64,000 nucleotides of DNA from Xanthomonas hortorum (GTDB lineage: Bacteria > Pseudomonadota > Gammaproteobacteria > Xanthomonadales > Xanthomonadaceae), in NCBI RefSeq assembly GCF_024339125.1, contig NZ_CP101417.1, positions 1,116,001-1,180,000 on the forward strand. Reading direction: 5' to 3'. The notes under the pieces were generated by a model. It did no database searches. It saw only the letters and a program-made list of their open reading frames with translations, and was not told the origin of the DNA. The position numbers were made by a program, and so were the translations under genes. Position 1 is the stretch's first letter. Every line of letters starts with the position of its first letter. This document shows positions 27,502 through 35,904 of the stretch, one piece after another.

Positions 27502-29721
27502 TCAATACCGCCAACGCAAAGACACGCTGACAAACCGCGGCTCGCCGTAGTTCTGGTAATCCAGGTTGGCCCAATAGGTCTTGTCGAAGGCGTTGCGCAC
27601 CGCCAGCGTGGCGGTCCATTGCTCGCTGATGCGGTAGTTGGCGTTGAAGTGCACCAAAGCGTACGCGTTCTGCACCACGGTCACCGGTGTGGTGGCGCCG
27701 CTGCCGTCGCCGGTGGGGCGCTCGATATTGAAACCGCGTACCGCGCTCTGCCAGCTGACGCCGCCACCGATGCTCAGGCGCTCCCAGGCGCCGGGTAGGC
27801 GCAGCTGCGTGGACAGCTGCAGATAATCCTCGGGCAGGTTGGCGTAGATCGCATCGGTGGGCGGGCGCGTCACCTTGACGTGGGTAAAGCCGGCATTGAC
27901 GGTCCAGCCGGGCAGGATCTCGCCGTTGATATCCATTTCCCAGCCACGGCTCTTGGTGCCGTTGATGCCGATGTAGGCCGAATTGCCGTCCGGCAGCGAG
28001 GATTCCGGCTGGGTCATGTCGCGCACGGCGAAGTTGTCCTGCTTGGCCTCGAACACGGCGGCGGTGGCCATCGCATGGCCGTCGAGCAATTGCGCCTTGA
28101 TGCCGGCTTCCAGGTTGGAGCCTTCCACCGGCGCGAGCAGGTTGTTGTCCTTGTCGCGGTAGTTCTGCGGATTGAAGATTTCGGTGTAGCTGGCGTAGAG
28201 CGAGACGTCCGGCACGATGTCGTAGACCAGGCCGACGTACGGGGTGACTTCGTCGCTCACTTCATAGCGGCCGCTGGTGCCGGTGTAGGTGCCGCTGGTG
28301 TCGAAGGCCTGGGTGCGGGTTTCCCAGGAACTCAGGCGTGCGCCAGCGATCAACGACAGCGGGTCGGCCAGACGAAACCGTGTGGAGGCATACACGCCGC
28401 GCTGGGTGGTGCGCGCTTCGCTGCGTCGGCCGGTGCGCGCATAGGTCACTTCGGACGCATTGCCATCCCAGTTGCGGATATTGGGTATGAAATAGCAGCG
28501 CTCGGGCGGGCCAAAGTCGTTGGGGCAGGTCGCCCAGTCGTCGGGATAGGTCTGCGCCAAGCCATACGAGGTCGATTGCAGATCCTGCCAGCTGCCGCCG
28601 ACCACCACATCGTGCTGGCGGCCGAACAGCGAGAAACCACCGGACAGATACACATCCACGCTGTCGCGGGTGTCTTCGGTCTCGCCAGCGCCGGTTCGCA
28701 GAAACAGGCCGCTGCCATCGGCGGCCGGATAGCCGGTGCCATACACGCGCAGGCTCTGCACATTGCCCTTGGTGTGCGCGGTGTTGACGCGCAACAGCCA
28801 GTCCTCGCCGAAGCGTTGTTCCAGGTTGGCGAACGCAGTGCTGGTTTCGCGCTGCCAGCGGGTCCACTCCGGCGCCAGGTTGGTGGAGCGCGACAGGTTG
28901 GCCAGCGAGCCATCGGCGGCGAAGAACGGCACCGTGCCCCAGGTCGAGCCGACCGGGCTGTTGTCCTGGCGCTGATACCCGACGGTGAGCGTGGTGCTGT
29001 CGGTCAGATCGCCTTCCAGCACCGCCATGCCCGACATCTTGTTGTCGTGGTAACGGTCGTAGTAGTAATCGCGGTCCTGCCAGGCCGCCACCACGCGGCT
29101 GCGCCAGCGCCCGTCTTCGGTCAGCGGTGCGTTGACGTCGGCCTGCATGCGGCGGAAATCCCAGGTGCCCGCGCTCACCGCGAACGAGGCATCGAACTCC
29201 TTGCCGGGCCGCTTGCGCAGCAGATTGACCGTGGCCGAGGGAATGCCCGCGCCGGTGAGCAGGCCATTGGCGCCGCGGATCACTTCGATGCGGTCGTAAA
29301 AGACCGTGTCGTATTCCTGGTTGGTGGAACCGCTGTAGGTGGGCAAGCCGTCGACCTGGAAGTCGGTGATCTGGAAGCCGCGCGCGAAATACAACGGCCG
29401 CTGGGTGTCGTAGAACGACACGTTGACGCCGGTGACATTGCGCATCACATCGTCGATGCTGAAAAGCGACTCGTCTTCCAGCCGCTGCAGCCCGATCACG
29501 CTCACCGACTGCGGCGTTTCCTGCAAGGTCAGCGGCAGCCGCGTGGTGGTGGCCGGCTGCGCGCGGCTCACCGCACCGTTGACGTTGACCTGGTCCAGCG
29601 TCTTGGCGCTGGTGGCATCGGCAGCGTGGGCAGTGGACGTCGTCATCGCCAGCGCGCACAGCAAGGCGGCGGACAGCGTGGCCAGAGGGGCGGAAATCGC
29701 GGGCATTGGAGGGGTTCTCAT
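27502..29721 (-). CDS. TonB-dependent siderophore receptor
   Basis: 739 aa outer-membrane receptor. Signal peptide ends at TSTAHAA; plug domain at about 60-170 (QETPQSVSVIGLQRLEDESLFSIDDVMRNVTGV, DRIEVIRGANGLLTGAGIPSATVNLLRKRP); 22-strand barrel to the terminal aromatic ...SVSLRWRY. The plug motifs match the ferric-siderophore (FpvA/FhuE-like) group; the ligand is not readable. There is no N-terminal signalling domain, so no sigma/anti-sigma control is expected. A Fur-like box lies 134-152 bp upstream of the start codon. Confidence 0.92.
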   Translation of the reverse strand: MRTPPMPAISAPLATLSAALLCALAMTTSTAHAADATSAKTLDQVNVNGAVSRAQPATTTRLPLTLQETPQSVSVIGLQRLEDESLFSIDDVMRNVTGVNVSFYDTQRPLYFARGFQITDFQVDGLPTYSGSTNQEYDTVFYDRIEVIRGANGLLTGAGIPSATVNLLRKRPGKEFDASFAVSAGTWDFRRMQADVNAPLTEDGRWRSRVVAAWQDRDYYYDRYHDNKMSGMAVLEGDLTDSTTLTVGYQRQDNSPVGSTWGTVPFFAADGSLANLSRSTNLAPEWTRWQRETSTAFANLEQRFGEDWLLRVNTAHTKGNVQSLRVYGTGYPAADGSGLFLRTGAGETEDTRDSVDVYLSGGFSLFGRQHDVVVGGSWQDLQSTSYGLAQTYPDDWATCPNDFGPPERCYFIPNIRNWDGNASEVTYARTGRRSEARTTQRGVYASTRFRLADPLSLIAGARLSSWETRTQAFDTSGTYTGTSGRYEVSDEVTPYVGLVYDIVPDVSLYASYTEIFNPQNYRDKDNNLLAPVEGSNLEAGIKAQLLDGHAMATAAVFEAKQDNFAVRDMTQPESSLPDGNSAYIGINGTKSRGWEMDINGEILPGWTVNAGFTHVKVTRPPTDAIYANLPEDYLQLSTQLRLPGAWERLSIGGGVSWQSAVRGFNIERPTGDGSGATTPVTVVQNAYALVHFNANYRISEQWTATLAVRNAFDKTYWANLDYQNYGEPRFVSVSLRWRY

Positions 29722-29854
29722 CGATCGGTGCGGACGCTGGGCGTCAGGAAGCTGCAGGCAGGCGTGCGCGTCCCACTCGGGCGACGAGCTGGCTGGCCCT
29801 GCGGGGCTGGCGGATCGACGGGGAACGACATGACCGGACGCGGCCAGAAGTTAT

Positions 29855-29873
29855 GCAAATGTAAATCGTTAGC
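29855..29873. promoter_or_regulatory. Candidate Fur box
   Basis: GCAAATGTAAATCGTTAGC matches the classical 19-bp Fur consensus GATAATGATAATCATTATC at 13 positions. It lies upstream of the siderophore receptor (start 29721, minus strand), in an unusually AT-rich patch. Consistent with iron repression. Confidence 0.6.
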
Positions 29874-29927
29874 GTTTGAGAGGCAAGTCACAATGTGCCA
29901 CCCCGCCCTCATGCAGCGCTGCGGGGG

Positions 29928-30410
29928 TCAGGCCAGATGCGCCAACGGCAGGCCTTCCGGTGCCTTGACGGTGCGCAGCACGAAGCTGGAATTGACGTCG
30001 GAGACGCCGGTGGCGTTGAGCAGGCGGTCGAGCAGAAACCGCGAAAAATGCTCCAGATCGCGCACCTGCACCTGCAGCAGGTAATCCATGTCGCCGGTGA
30101 GCGCCCAGCAGGCCACCACCTCGTCCCAGCCACGCACGCCCTCGGCGAAATGCTCGATATCGGCCTGGCCGTGCTGTTCCAACTGCACGCGCACGAACGC
30201 CTGCAATCCAAGCCCCAGTGCCTTGGCATCCAGGCGCGCGCCGTAGCCAGCGATGATGCCGGCTGCCTCCAACCGTTGGGTGCGGCGCAGGCAGGCCGAT
30301 GCCGACAGATTGACCTGCACCGCCAACTCCGCATTGCTGCTGCGCCCCTGCGTCTGCAGCAGGGCGAGCAGGCGCAGATCGGTGCGGTCCAGGGCGATAG
30401 GCTGATCCAT
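29928..30410 (-). CDS. Lrp/AsnC-family regulator, likely regulator of phhA
   Basis: 160 aa from the ATG at 30410; a longer frame to 30545 lacks family sequence. N-terminal HTH: LDRTDLRLLALLQTQGRSSNAELAVQVNLSASACLRRTQRLEAAGII. C-terminal RAM ligand domain at about 65-145 (VVACWALTGDMDYLLQVQVRDLEHF). Lrp-type proteins form dimers to octamers and sense amino acids. It is divergent from phenylalanine hydroxylase with a perfect inverted repeat between them, so it probably controls that gene in response to an aromatic amino acid. Confidence 0.9.
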   Translation of the reverse strand: MDQPIALDRTDLRLLALLQTQGRSSNAELAVQVNLSASACLRRTQRLEAAGIIAGYGARLDAKALGLGLQAFVRVQLEQHGQADIEHFAEGVRGWDEVVACWALTGDMDYLLQVQVRDLEHFSRFLLDRLLNATGVSDVNSSFVLRTVKAPEGLPLAHLA

Positions 30411-30438
30411 ATATTGCACAGCAGCAGAAGATGACGCA

Positions 30439-30477
30439 CGAATCTTGCGCCATCTGGCGTTGACCGCGCAAGATTCG
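30439..30477. promoter_or_regulatory. Perfect inverted repeat between lrp-type gene and phhA
   Basis: CGAATCTTGCGC (30439-30450) and GCGCAAGATTCG (30466-30477) are exact complements across 15 bp. Position between divergent regulator and enzyme genes fits an Lrp-family operator acting on both promoters. Confidence 0.75.
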
Positions 30478-30537
30478 CAATCCCGTTGCGCGACCATCGG
30501 GCTAAGGTGAGCGCTGATCATCGGGAACTGCCGCCGC

Positions 30538-31428
30538 ATGAACATCGCACCGCAACGCGTCGAGAATCAGCTCACCGACAAGGGCTATGTGCCGGTCTAC
30601 ACCACCGCCGTGGTCGAGCAGCCGTGGGACGGCTACAGCGCCGACGACCATGCCACCTGGGGCAGCTTGTATCGGCGCCAGCGCGAGCTGCTGGTCGGGC
30701 GCGCCTGCGACGAATTCCTGCAGGCGCAGGATGCGATGGGCATGGGCGACACCCACATCCCGCGGTTCGATGCGCTCAACGCCGTGCTGCAGTCGGCTAC
30801 CGGCTGGACCCTGGTCGGCGTGCAAGGGCTGCTGCCGGAACTGGATTTCTTCGAGCATCTGGCCAACAAGCGCTTCCCGGTGACGTGGTGGATCCGCCGC
30901 CCCGAGCAGATCGATTACATCGCCGAGCCGGATTTGTTCCATGACCTGTTCGGGCACGTGCCGCTACTGATGAACCCGCTGTTTGCCGACTTCATGCAGG
31001 CCTACGGCCGTGGCGGAGTCAAGGCGCATGGCATCGGCGCGGACGCGCTGCAGAACCTTACACGGTTGTATTGGTACACGGTGGAATTCGGCCTGATCGC
31101 AACGCCACAAGGGTTGCGTATCTTTGGGGCCGGCGTCGTGTCGTCGAAGGGCGAATCGCTGCATTCGCTTGAATCGCCGGCGCCCAACCGGATCGGCTTC
31201 GACCTGCAACGCATCATGCGCACGCGCTACCGCATCGACAGCTTTCAAAAGACCTATTTCGTCATCGACAGCTTCGCGCAATTGATGGACGCCACCGCGC
31301 CGGATTTCACCCCGATCTATGCCGATCTTGCGCAGCAGGCGCAGGTGCCGGCCGGGGATGTGCTGGTCACAGATCGGGTGCTCCAGCGCGGTACCGGCGA
31401 AGGTTGGAGTTGCGAGGGCGATGTGTGA
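30538..31428 (+). CDS. phhA: Phenylalanine 4-hydroxylase
   Basis: 296 aa. Pterin-dependent, iron-containing enzyme converting phenylalanine to tyrosine in the cytoplasm. Iron ligands are visible: His135 and His140 in DLFHDLFGHVP and Glu183 in YWYTVEFGL. Other family segments: RFPVTWWIRRPEQIDYIAEPD and GAGVVSSKGESLHSL. Length is typical of the monomeric bacterial form, which lacks the eukaryotic ACT domain. No phhB (pterin dehydratase) is adjacent. ATG at 30538 follows the regulator operator by 60 bp. Confidence 0.96.
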   Translation: MNIAPQRVENQLTDKGYVPVYTTAVVEQPWDGYSADDHATWGSLYRRQRELLVGRACDEFLQAQDAMGMGDTHIPRFDALNAVLQSATGWTLVGVQGLLPELDFFEHLANKRFPVTWWIRRPEQIDYIAEPDLFHDLFGHVPLLMNPLFADFMQAYGRGGVKAHGIGADALQNLTRLYWYTVEFGLIATPQGLRIFGAGVVSSKGESLHSLESPAPNRIGFDLQRIMRTRYRIDSFQKTYFVIDSFAQLMDATAPDFTPIYADLAQQAQVPAGDVLVTDRVLQRGTGEGWSCEGDV

Positions 31429-31519
31429 GCGGTGCCGGGGTGGCGCGAGATCGCTACACCGACTCGACAGCACTGCCCACGCGGACTAAGGTCAAACCTC
31501 CCCACACCGCCTTCGCTCA

Positions 31520-32164
31520 ATGGACCTGACGCAGCTACGCATCCGGCGCTTGGAGCTGGACGACACCCGCCTGCTGTTCACCCTGGCCAATGGCATCCGT
31601 ATCGATGAGCCCATCAAGGCGCATCGGCTGTTGTTTAAGGCGGCGGCGCCGCAGCGCGCGCAGTGGCAGATTACCGAAGACGGTTTTGGGGTGAACTGGC
31701 CCGCCGTCGCGCCGCCCACCCCGGAGGGCCTGCTCAACATGCCCGAGCTGTTGTGGCGCCGCCGCAGTGCGCGCGCGCAGACCAAACTGTCCACGCTGCG
31801 TGGCCACCTGGATGCGCTGACCCCCGGCGAGCGCGAGCTGGTTGCACTGGCACGGCTGGACGCGGACATGGTCGAAAGCGGCTACGCGCGCTATTTCGAC
31901 CGCTGGGACGCGAGCACGCGCACTTACGCGCTGCAGGCGCTGGCGGCGATGGGTGCGGCGCAGACACGCCAGGCGATCGAAGGCTTGGGCGCCGTGTTCG
32001 AACGCCTGGAAGAAGACCCGAATCTGCTCAGCATCGAAGACATCCTCGACGCCATGAACGAGACCGACCGCCAGCGCGTGGATGGCTGGGAAGAGGTCTA
32101 TTACCGCCGCTCCGGCGAACTGGCGCGACTGGGGCTGACGCATTACGGGGTGGATAAGGCCTGA
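31520..32164 (+). CDS. DUF2442-like / DMP19 (DUF4375)-like protein
   Basis: 214 aa. Residues about 1-85 look like DUF2442 (LRIRRLELDDTRLLFTLANGIRIDEPI ... FGVNWPAVAPPTPEGLL). Residues about 100-205 resemble DMP19/DUF4375: ERELVALARLDADMVESGYARYFDRW ... GAAQTRQAIEGLGAVFERL. DMP19 was first studied as a DNA-mimic in Neisseria; most relatives are uncharacterised. No signal peptide. Stands alone between phhA and the convergent M61 peptidase. Domain names are from pattern recognition, so moderately sure. Confidence 0.65.
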   Translation: MDLTQLRIRRLELDDTRLLFTLANGIRIDEPIKAHRLLFKAAAPQRAQWQITEDGFGVNWPAVAPPTPEGLLNMPELLWRRRSARAQTKLSTLRGHLDALTPGERELVALARLDADMVESGYARYFDRWDASTRTYALQALAAMGAAQTRQAIEGLGAVFERLEEDPNLLSIEDILDAMNETDRQRVDGWEEVYYRRSGELARLGLTHYGVDKA

Positions 32165-32215
32165 GCCGCCATCACTGCATTGCCGGTGCCGGATGCGTCT
32201 TGCCTCAGCCCGGAC

Positions 32216-33952
32216 TCACAGCCGGCACTGCGCATCGTCCACACCGGGCACGCGCTCCCATTGCCAGGTGTCTACCTGCTCGCCGCGTGGCAGATAGTCC
32301 ACGTCGAACTCCTTGCCATCGCGACGCAGGCGCAGGTGCAGGCGCTCGGTCTGGTTGCCCTGGATGCCGTCCTGCGGCACCGGCCGCACGATTTCATCGC
32401 CATTGCGCACGCCGGCGCGCGCGGCCGCCGAATCTGCCATCAGGCCGCGCACGATGCGTGTGGGTTCGGCCAGCACCGCCGGCTCGAACCCCAGCACATA
32501 GCGCCGCAGCGGTTTGCTGGTTCTGCGAAAGCACGGCCCGAACGCGTCCGATGCGGGCAACGGCGGGGTGCCCGCCAGAAACGCGTGGAACTCCTGCACC
32601 GCCGTATCGCCCAGCTCTGCCTTCAGCACGACCTCCCAGTCAGCTTGGGTCGCATTGCGCTCTTGGGTGATCAGCAACAGTGCACGCAGCAAGTCATCCA
32701 GAGAGCGTTGACCGTGCGAGCGCTTGCGCAGCGCATCGTCCACCGTGGCCAGATACAACATGCCACGGTCATACGCGAGCGTCCGGATACGGGTGTCCTT
32801 CCAGAACCCCTCTTCTATGCGTGCATTGGGTAGAGCGCCCAGCGCATTGGTGTAGTAACGCGCTGCGGTAAGGTTGAGAACAGTCAGATACTGCTGCGGG
32901 GTGAACAAACCGAAACGCAGCGGCAAGCGGGCTTCGTAAAACACCGCCGAGCCCTCGCTGAACCAGGTCGTGGACTCGCCACCGTTGCGCGACAGGCGTG
33001 GCTGATAGGTGTGGAACATTTCATGCGACAAGGTGACCTTGATCTCGTCCAGGTCGGTCTCTGCCGGCGTGCCGTAGGTCGTGATGAAGGACCGGTACAA
33101 GGCCGTTCCGCCGCCGGCGTTGACCGGGTTGTAGCGCAGGAAAATCGTATAGGGCCTGGATTCCGGCTGCGGAAACAGTGTTTCGAACTGTTCGTGCAGC
33201 TCGCCCACCCAGGCGGACAACGCGCTTGCATCGAAGGGCGGTTGCCCCTGCCAGGCAACCGAAAACCCGTCCGCTCGCGGCACGCTCGGCCAGCGCCCGA
33301 CGTCCCCTGCCATGAAGAACAAGCCGGGCAGGCTGCCGGTATCGATGTCCCCGACCTGCACGTTGCCCTCCCCGAACGAGCTCACGCCCCTGGCGCCGGC
33401 CGGCAGGTGGCTCAGATCCCAGCCGATGTTCAACGCGTAGATCTGCTCCTCGGGCGGCAGCACCAGAAACATCGCCGAGGTTGCAGAAAACGCATGCGCA
33501 TCGTTGCGGAACGAAATCGGCGGGGCCGGGCCGCGCGGCGGCCGCGTTGCGTTGGCCGGTACGCGGTAGCGCAGGGTCAGCGGGCCGCTGAGCGCACGCG
33601 GTGCGGTCCAGACACGCAACTGGCTCTGATCGCCGTTTTCCTGCGCGGTGGCCGCACGTCCAGACAACTGCAACTGGCCGCGCGCATCGGTCGCCTCGAT
33701 CGAGGCGATGTGCTCGGCGAAGGTGTCCACGTTGTTCACCTGCATCGGCAGCTGCGCCACGATGCCGCCACGCGGGACGGCAAGGTCACCAATGCGCAGG
33801 CGCACCTCCAACGCGGTCACCTCCCCCTTGTCTGCGTAGGGCGCAAGTTGCAGCTCCAGGGCAACCGGCGCGGGCGCCGCCGGCGCCGGGCTTGCCACTG
33901 CGCCAGTTGCCACAGTGGTGAGTACGAACAGGAGGAACCAGGGAGTTTTCAT
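32216..33952 (-). CDS. Exported M61-like zinc metallopeptidase with C-terminal PDZ region
   Basis: 578 aa from the ATG at 33952; signal peptide MKTPWFLLFVLTTVATGAVASP. An N-terminal beta domain (about 30-160) is followed by the gluzincin motif HEMFH (His310, Glu311, His314) and a third-ligand segment WFSEGSAVFYE (Glu333). C-terminal residues about 480-560 look PDZ-like (IVRGLMADSAAARAGVRNGDEIVR). This matches the glycyl-aminopeptidase M61 architecture; periplasmic. Substrate unknown. Convergent with the DUF2442 gene, 51 bp apart. Confidence 0.8.
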   Translation of the reverse strand: MKTPWFLLFVLTTVATGAVASPAPAAPAPVALELQLAPYADKGEVTALEVRLRIGDLAVPRGGIVAQLPMQVNNVDTFAEHIASIEATDARGQLQLSGRAATAQENGDQSQLRVWTAPRALSGPLTLRYRVPANATRPPRGPAPPISFRNDAHAFSATSAMFLVLPPEEQIYALNIGWDLSHLPAGARGVSSFGEGNVQVGDIDTGSLPGLFFMAGDVGRWPSVPRADGFSVAWQGQPPFDASALSAWVGELHEQFETLFPQPESRPYTIFLRYNPVNAGGGTALYRSFITTYGTPAETDLDEIKVTLSHEMFHTYQPRLSRNGGESTTWFSEGSAVFYEARLPLRFGLFTPQQYLTVLNLTAARYYTNALGALPNARIEEGFWKDTRIRTLAYDRGMLYLATVDDALRKRSHGQRSLDDLLRALLLITQERNATQADWEVVLKAELGDTAVQEFHAFLAGTPPLPASDAFGPCFRRTSKPLRRYVLGFEPAVLAEPTRIVRGLMADSAAARAGVRNGDEIVRPVPQDGIQGNQTERLHLRLRRDGKEFDVDYLPRGEQVDTWQWERVPGVDDAQCRL

Positions 33953-34190
33953 ACATGCCGGACGCTGGGGATGGCCGATCATGCCGCCGCTCGAGGCCGC
34001 CCACCAGTGTGCCGAAGGTCACGGCGTGCAAGGCAGTGCAATGGCTGCCGTGTCTTGGAATGGGTGATGCGGATGTCTGACGTTTGCAGCGACCGCGCCA
34101 TCGCAGTGCCGGGCGGTTGCACTGCGTTTGTATGGGCCGGTCAGACAGTGATCTTGCGACTGAAACTTGAACTCACATCGCTCGAATACA

Positions 34191-34231
34191 AAATTAAGTT
34201 GCTTTTACGAGACTAAAGAGTAATTTAATTT
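34191..34231. promoter_or_regulatory. AT-rich inverted repeat, candidate operator of second hipBA module
   Basis: Arms AAATTAAGTTGCTTTT (34191-34206) and AAGAGTAATTTAATTT (34216-34231) match at 13 of 16 positions, 9 bp apart, ending 3 bp before the ATG of the antitoxin. The AT content is far above that of surrounding DNA. The rest of the 282-bp gap 33953-34234 shows no gene. Confidence 0.6.
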
Positions 34232-34234
34232 GGT

Positions 34235-34555
34235 ATGGCTAAGCGTATTCCTCCTACTATGCCGCGTGCGCAGCGCCAGATCGAGGCGCTGGGAGAACGC
34301 TTGCGCGCCGCACGACTGCGTCGCGAGATGACCCAGCGCGAGCTGGCCACCCGCGTCGGCGTCAGCGTGCCAACCCTAGCCAAGCTGGAAAACGGCGATC
34401 CATCGACCAGTCTGGCGACCGTTCTCCGTGTACTGACCGTGCTTGGTGTGGACAAGGACATCGATCTGCTGGCGCAGGCCGATCCACTGGGGAGGCAGCT
34501 GCAGGACAGCCGGCTACGGCGCCCGAGGCCCTCCTCCATCAGGAGCGAGCCATGA
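34235..34555 (+). CDS. HipB-type XRE antitoxin (second module)
   Basis: 106 aa. Helix-turn-helix at about 18-75: LGERLRAARLRREMTQRELATRVGVSVPTLAKLENGDPSTSLATVLRVLTVLG. Normal size for a HipB-like antitoxin, unlike the first module. The C-terminus is basic (SRLRRPRPSSIRSEP). Its stop overlaps the next ATG (ATGA at 34552). Presumed repressor binding the AT-rich inverted repeat just upstream. Confidence 0.85.
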   Translation: MAKRIPPTMPRAQRQIEALGERLRAARLRREMTQRELATRVGVSVPTLAKLENGDPSTSLATVLRVLTVLGVDKDIDLLAQADPLGRQLQDSRLRRPRPSSIRSEP

Positions 34556-35835
34556 GTTCGGCTCCCTTGGCGCATGACATCAACAAGGTCGAGGTGTGGC
34601 TAGAGGATCAATCATTGGGCGGCAGCTCCCTGGTTGGGTATTTGACACGCCAATACAGCCGCCGCGGCGAGACACTGCAGTTCGAATATGCCGCCGGATG
34701 GTTGGCCGACGAGACACCCGTTCGCGCGTTCGCGCTCGACCCGCAACTGCCGCTTTATGCGGGCGCATCGATTGCACGCGCTGGAGCGTCCGAGTTGACC
34801 AGTGCCTTTCTGGATTGTTCGCCCGATCGCTGGGGCAAACTGCTGATGAAGCGCAGAGAAGTGATCATGGCGCGCGAACAAGGCCGAAAAGTTCGTACAC
34901 TGCGGCCCTGGGATTATCTGATCGGCGTCAACGATGCGTCCCGCATGGGCGCGCTGAAGTTGCGCGACAGCACGACCGGCCGATACCTCGACGACCATGC
35001 ATTGAGCGCACCGCCCATGACGCAATTGCGCGAGTTGGAAGCGATTGCTCGGCGCCTTGAGCGCGATGACATGGATGACAGCGACATGGATCTCACGTGG
35101 GTCAAGCAACTGATCGCACCCGGCGCTTCGCTTGGTGGCGCCAGGCCCAAGGCCAGTGTCAGAGAGACGGATGGCTCTCTCTGGCTGGCGAAATTCCCTT
35201 CCGCTGACGACCTCTACGACGTGGGGCGATGGGAATACATCACCTACCGTCTGTCACTGGCTGCGGGCATCAGCATGCCTGCCGCCAAACCACTGGAACT
35301 GTCCAATCACGGCACCACGTTCGCGGTGCAGCGCTTTGATCGCACTGCGCATAGCCGCCGTGCATATGCCTCGGCATTTACGCTGCTAGATGTGGAACAC
35401 AGCGAAGCGTCGTCTTACGTCGATATTGCGCATGCCATCGAAGTCGTTGGCGCAACACACGCAATTCAACATGATCTGCACCAGTTATTCCGCCGCGTCG
35501 CCTTCAACATACTGGTCGGCAATCGCGACGATCACTTACGCAATCATGGATTCCTGCGTGAGCACGACGGCTGGCGTTTGGCACCTGCGTTCGACGTCAA
35601 TCCAAACCAGGACAAAGACGTGCACGTGCTGGCCATCAGTCTTGACGACACCACACCCGATACGGCGCTATTGATGGAAACGCACGAGTATTATCGGCTG
35701 ACCAGAGCGCAGGCATTGGCCATCATCGAAGAAGTACGCGCGGCGGTTGCGCGGTGGCAACAGGAAGCTGTGCGATGCAACGCCAGCCGCGCCGAGATAG
35801 TGGCGATGGAGTCGGTGATTGATCCGATGCGATAG
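34552..35835 (+). CDS. HipA-type kinase toxin (second module)
   Basis: 427 aa. N-terminal coupling domain (VEVWLEDQSLGGSSLVGYLTRQYSRRGETLQFEY ... LDPQLPLYAG), catalytic loop VGNRDDHLRNHGFL (Asp326, Asn331) and metal-binding APAFDVNP (Asp348). The glycine-rich loop is GASLGGARPKASV (191-203), with the nucleotide-binding Lys200. It differs strongly from the HipA at 16393, so the two modules are not a recent duplication. Complete and probably active. The leader is AT-rich, hinting at acquisition. Confidence 0.87.
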   Translation: MSSAPLAHDINKVEVWLEDQSLGGSSLVGYLTRQYSRRGETLQFEYAAGWLADETPVRAFALDPQLPLYAGASIARAGASELTSAFLDCSPDRWGKLLMKRREVIMAREQGRKVRTLRPWDYLIGVNDASRMGALKLRDSTTGRYLDDHALSAPPMTQLRELEAIARRLERDDMDDSDMDLTWVKQLIAPGASLGGARPKASVRETDGSLWLAKFPSADDLYDVGRWEYITYRLSLAAGISMPAAKPLELSNHGTTFAVQRFDRTAHSRRAYASAFTLLDVEHSEASSYVDIAHAIEVVGATHAIQHDLHQLFRRVAFNILVGNRDDHLRNHGFLREHDGWRLAPAFDVNPNQDKDVHVLAISLDDTTPDTALLMETHEYYRLTRAQALAIIEEVRAAVARWQQEAVRCNASRAEIVAMESVIDPMR

Positions 35836-35904
35836 GCTTGATTTCAAGGCGTATCGTGAGCATCGCAACCGGGAGATCGATGATACATATCAGTGACGTG
35901 TGGC

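Noticed and set aside
27880-30084. 734-codon open frame on the plus strand opposite the TonB receptor
   Set aside because: Same kind of shadow. The minus strand gives a complete receptor; the plus frame runs through the Fur-box gap with no domain.
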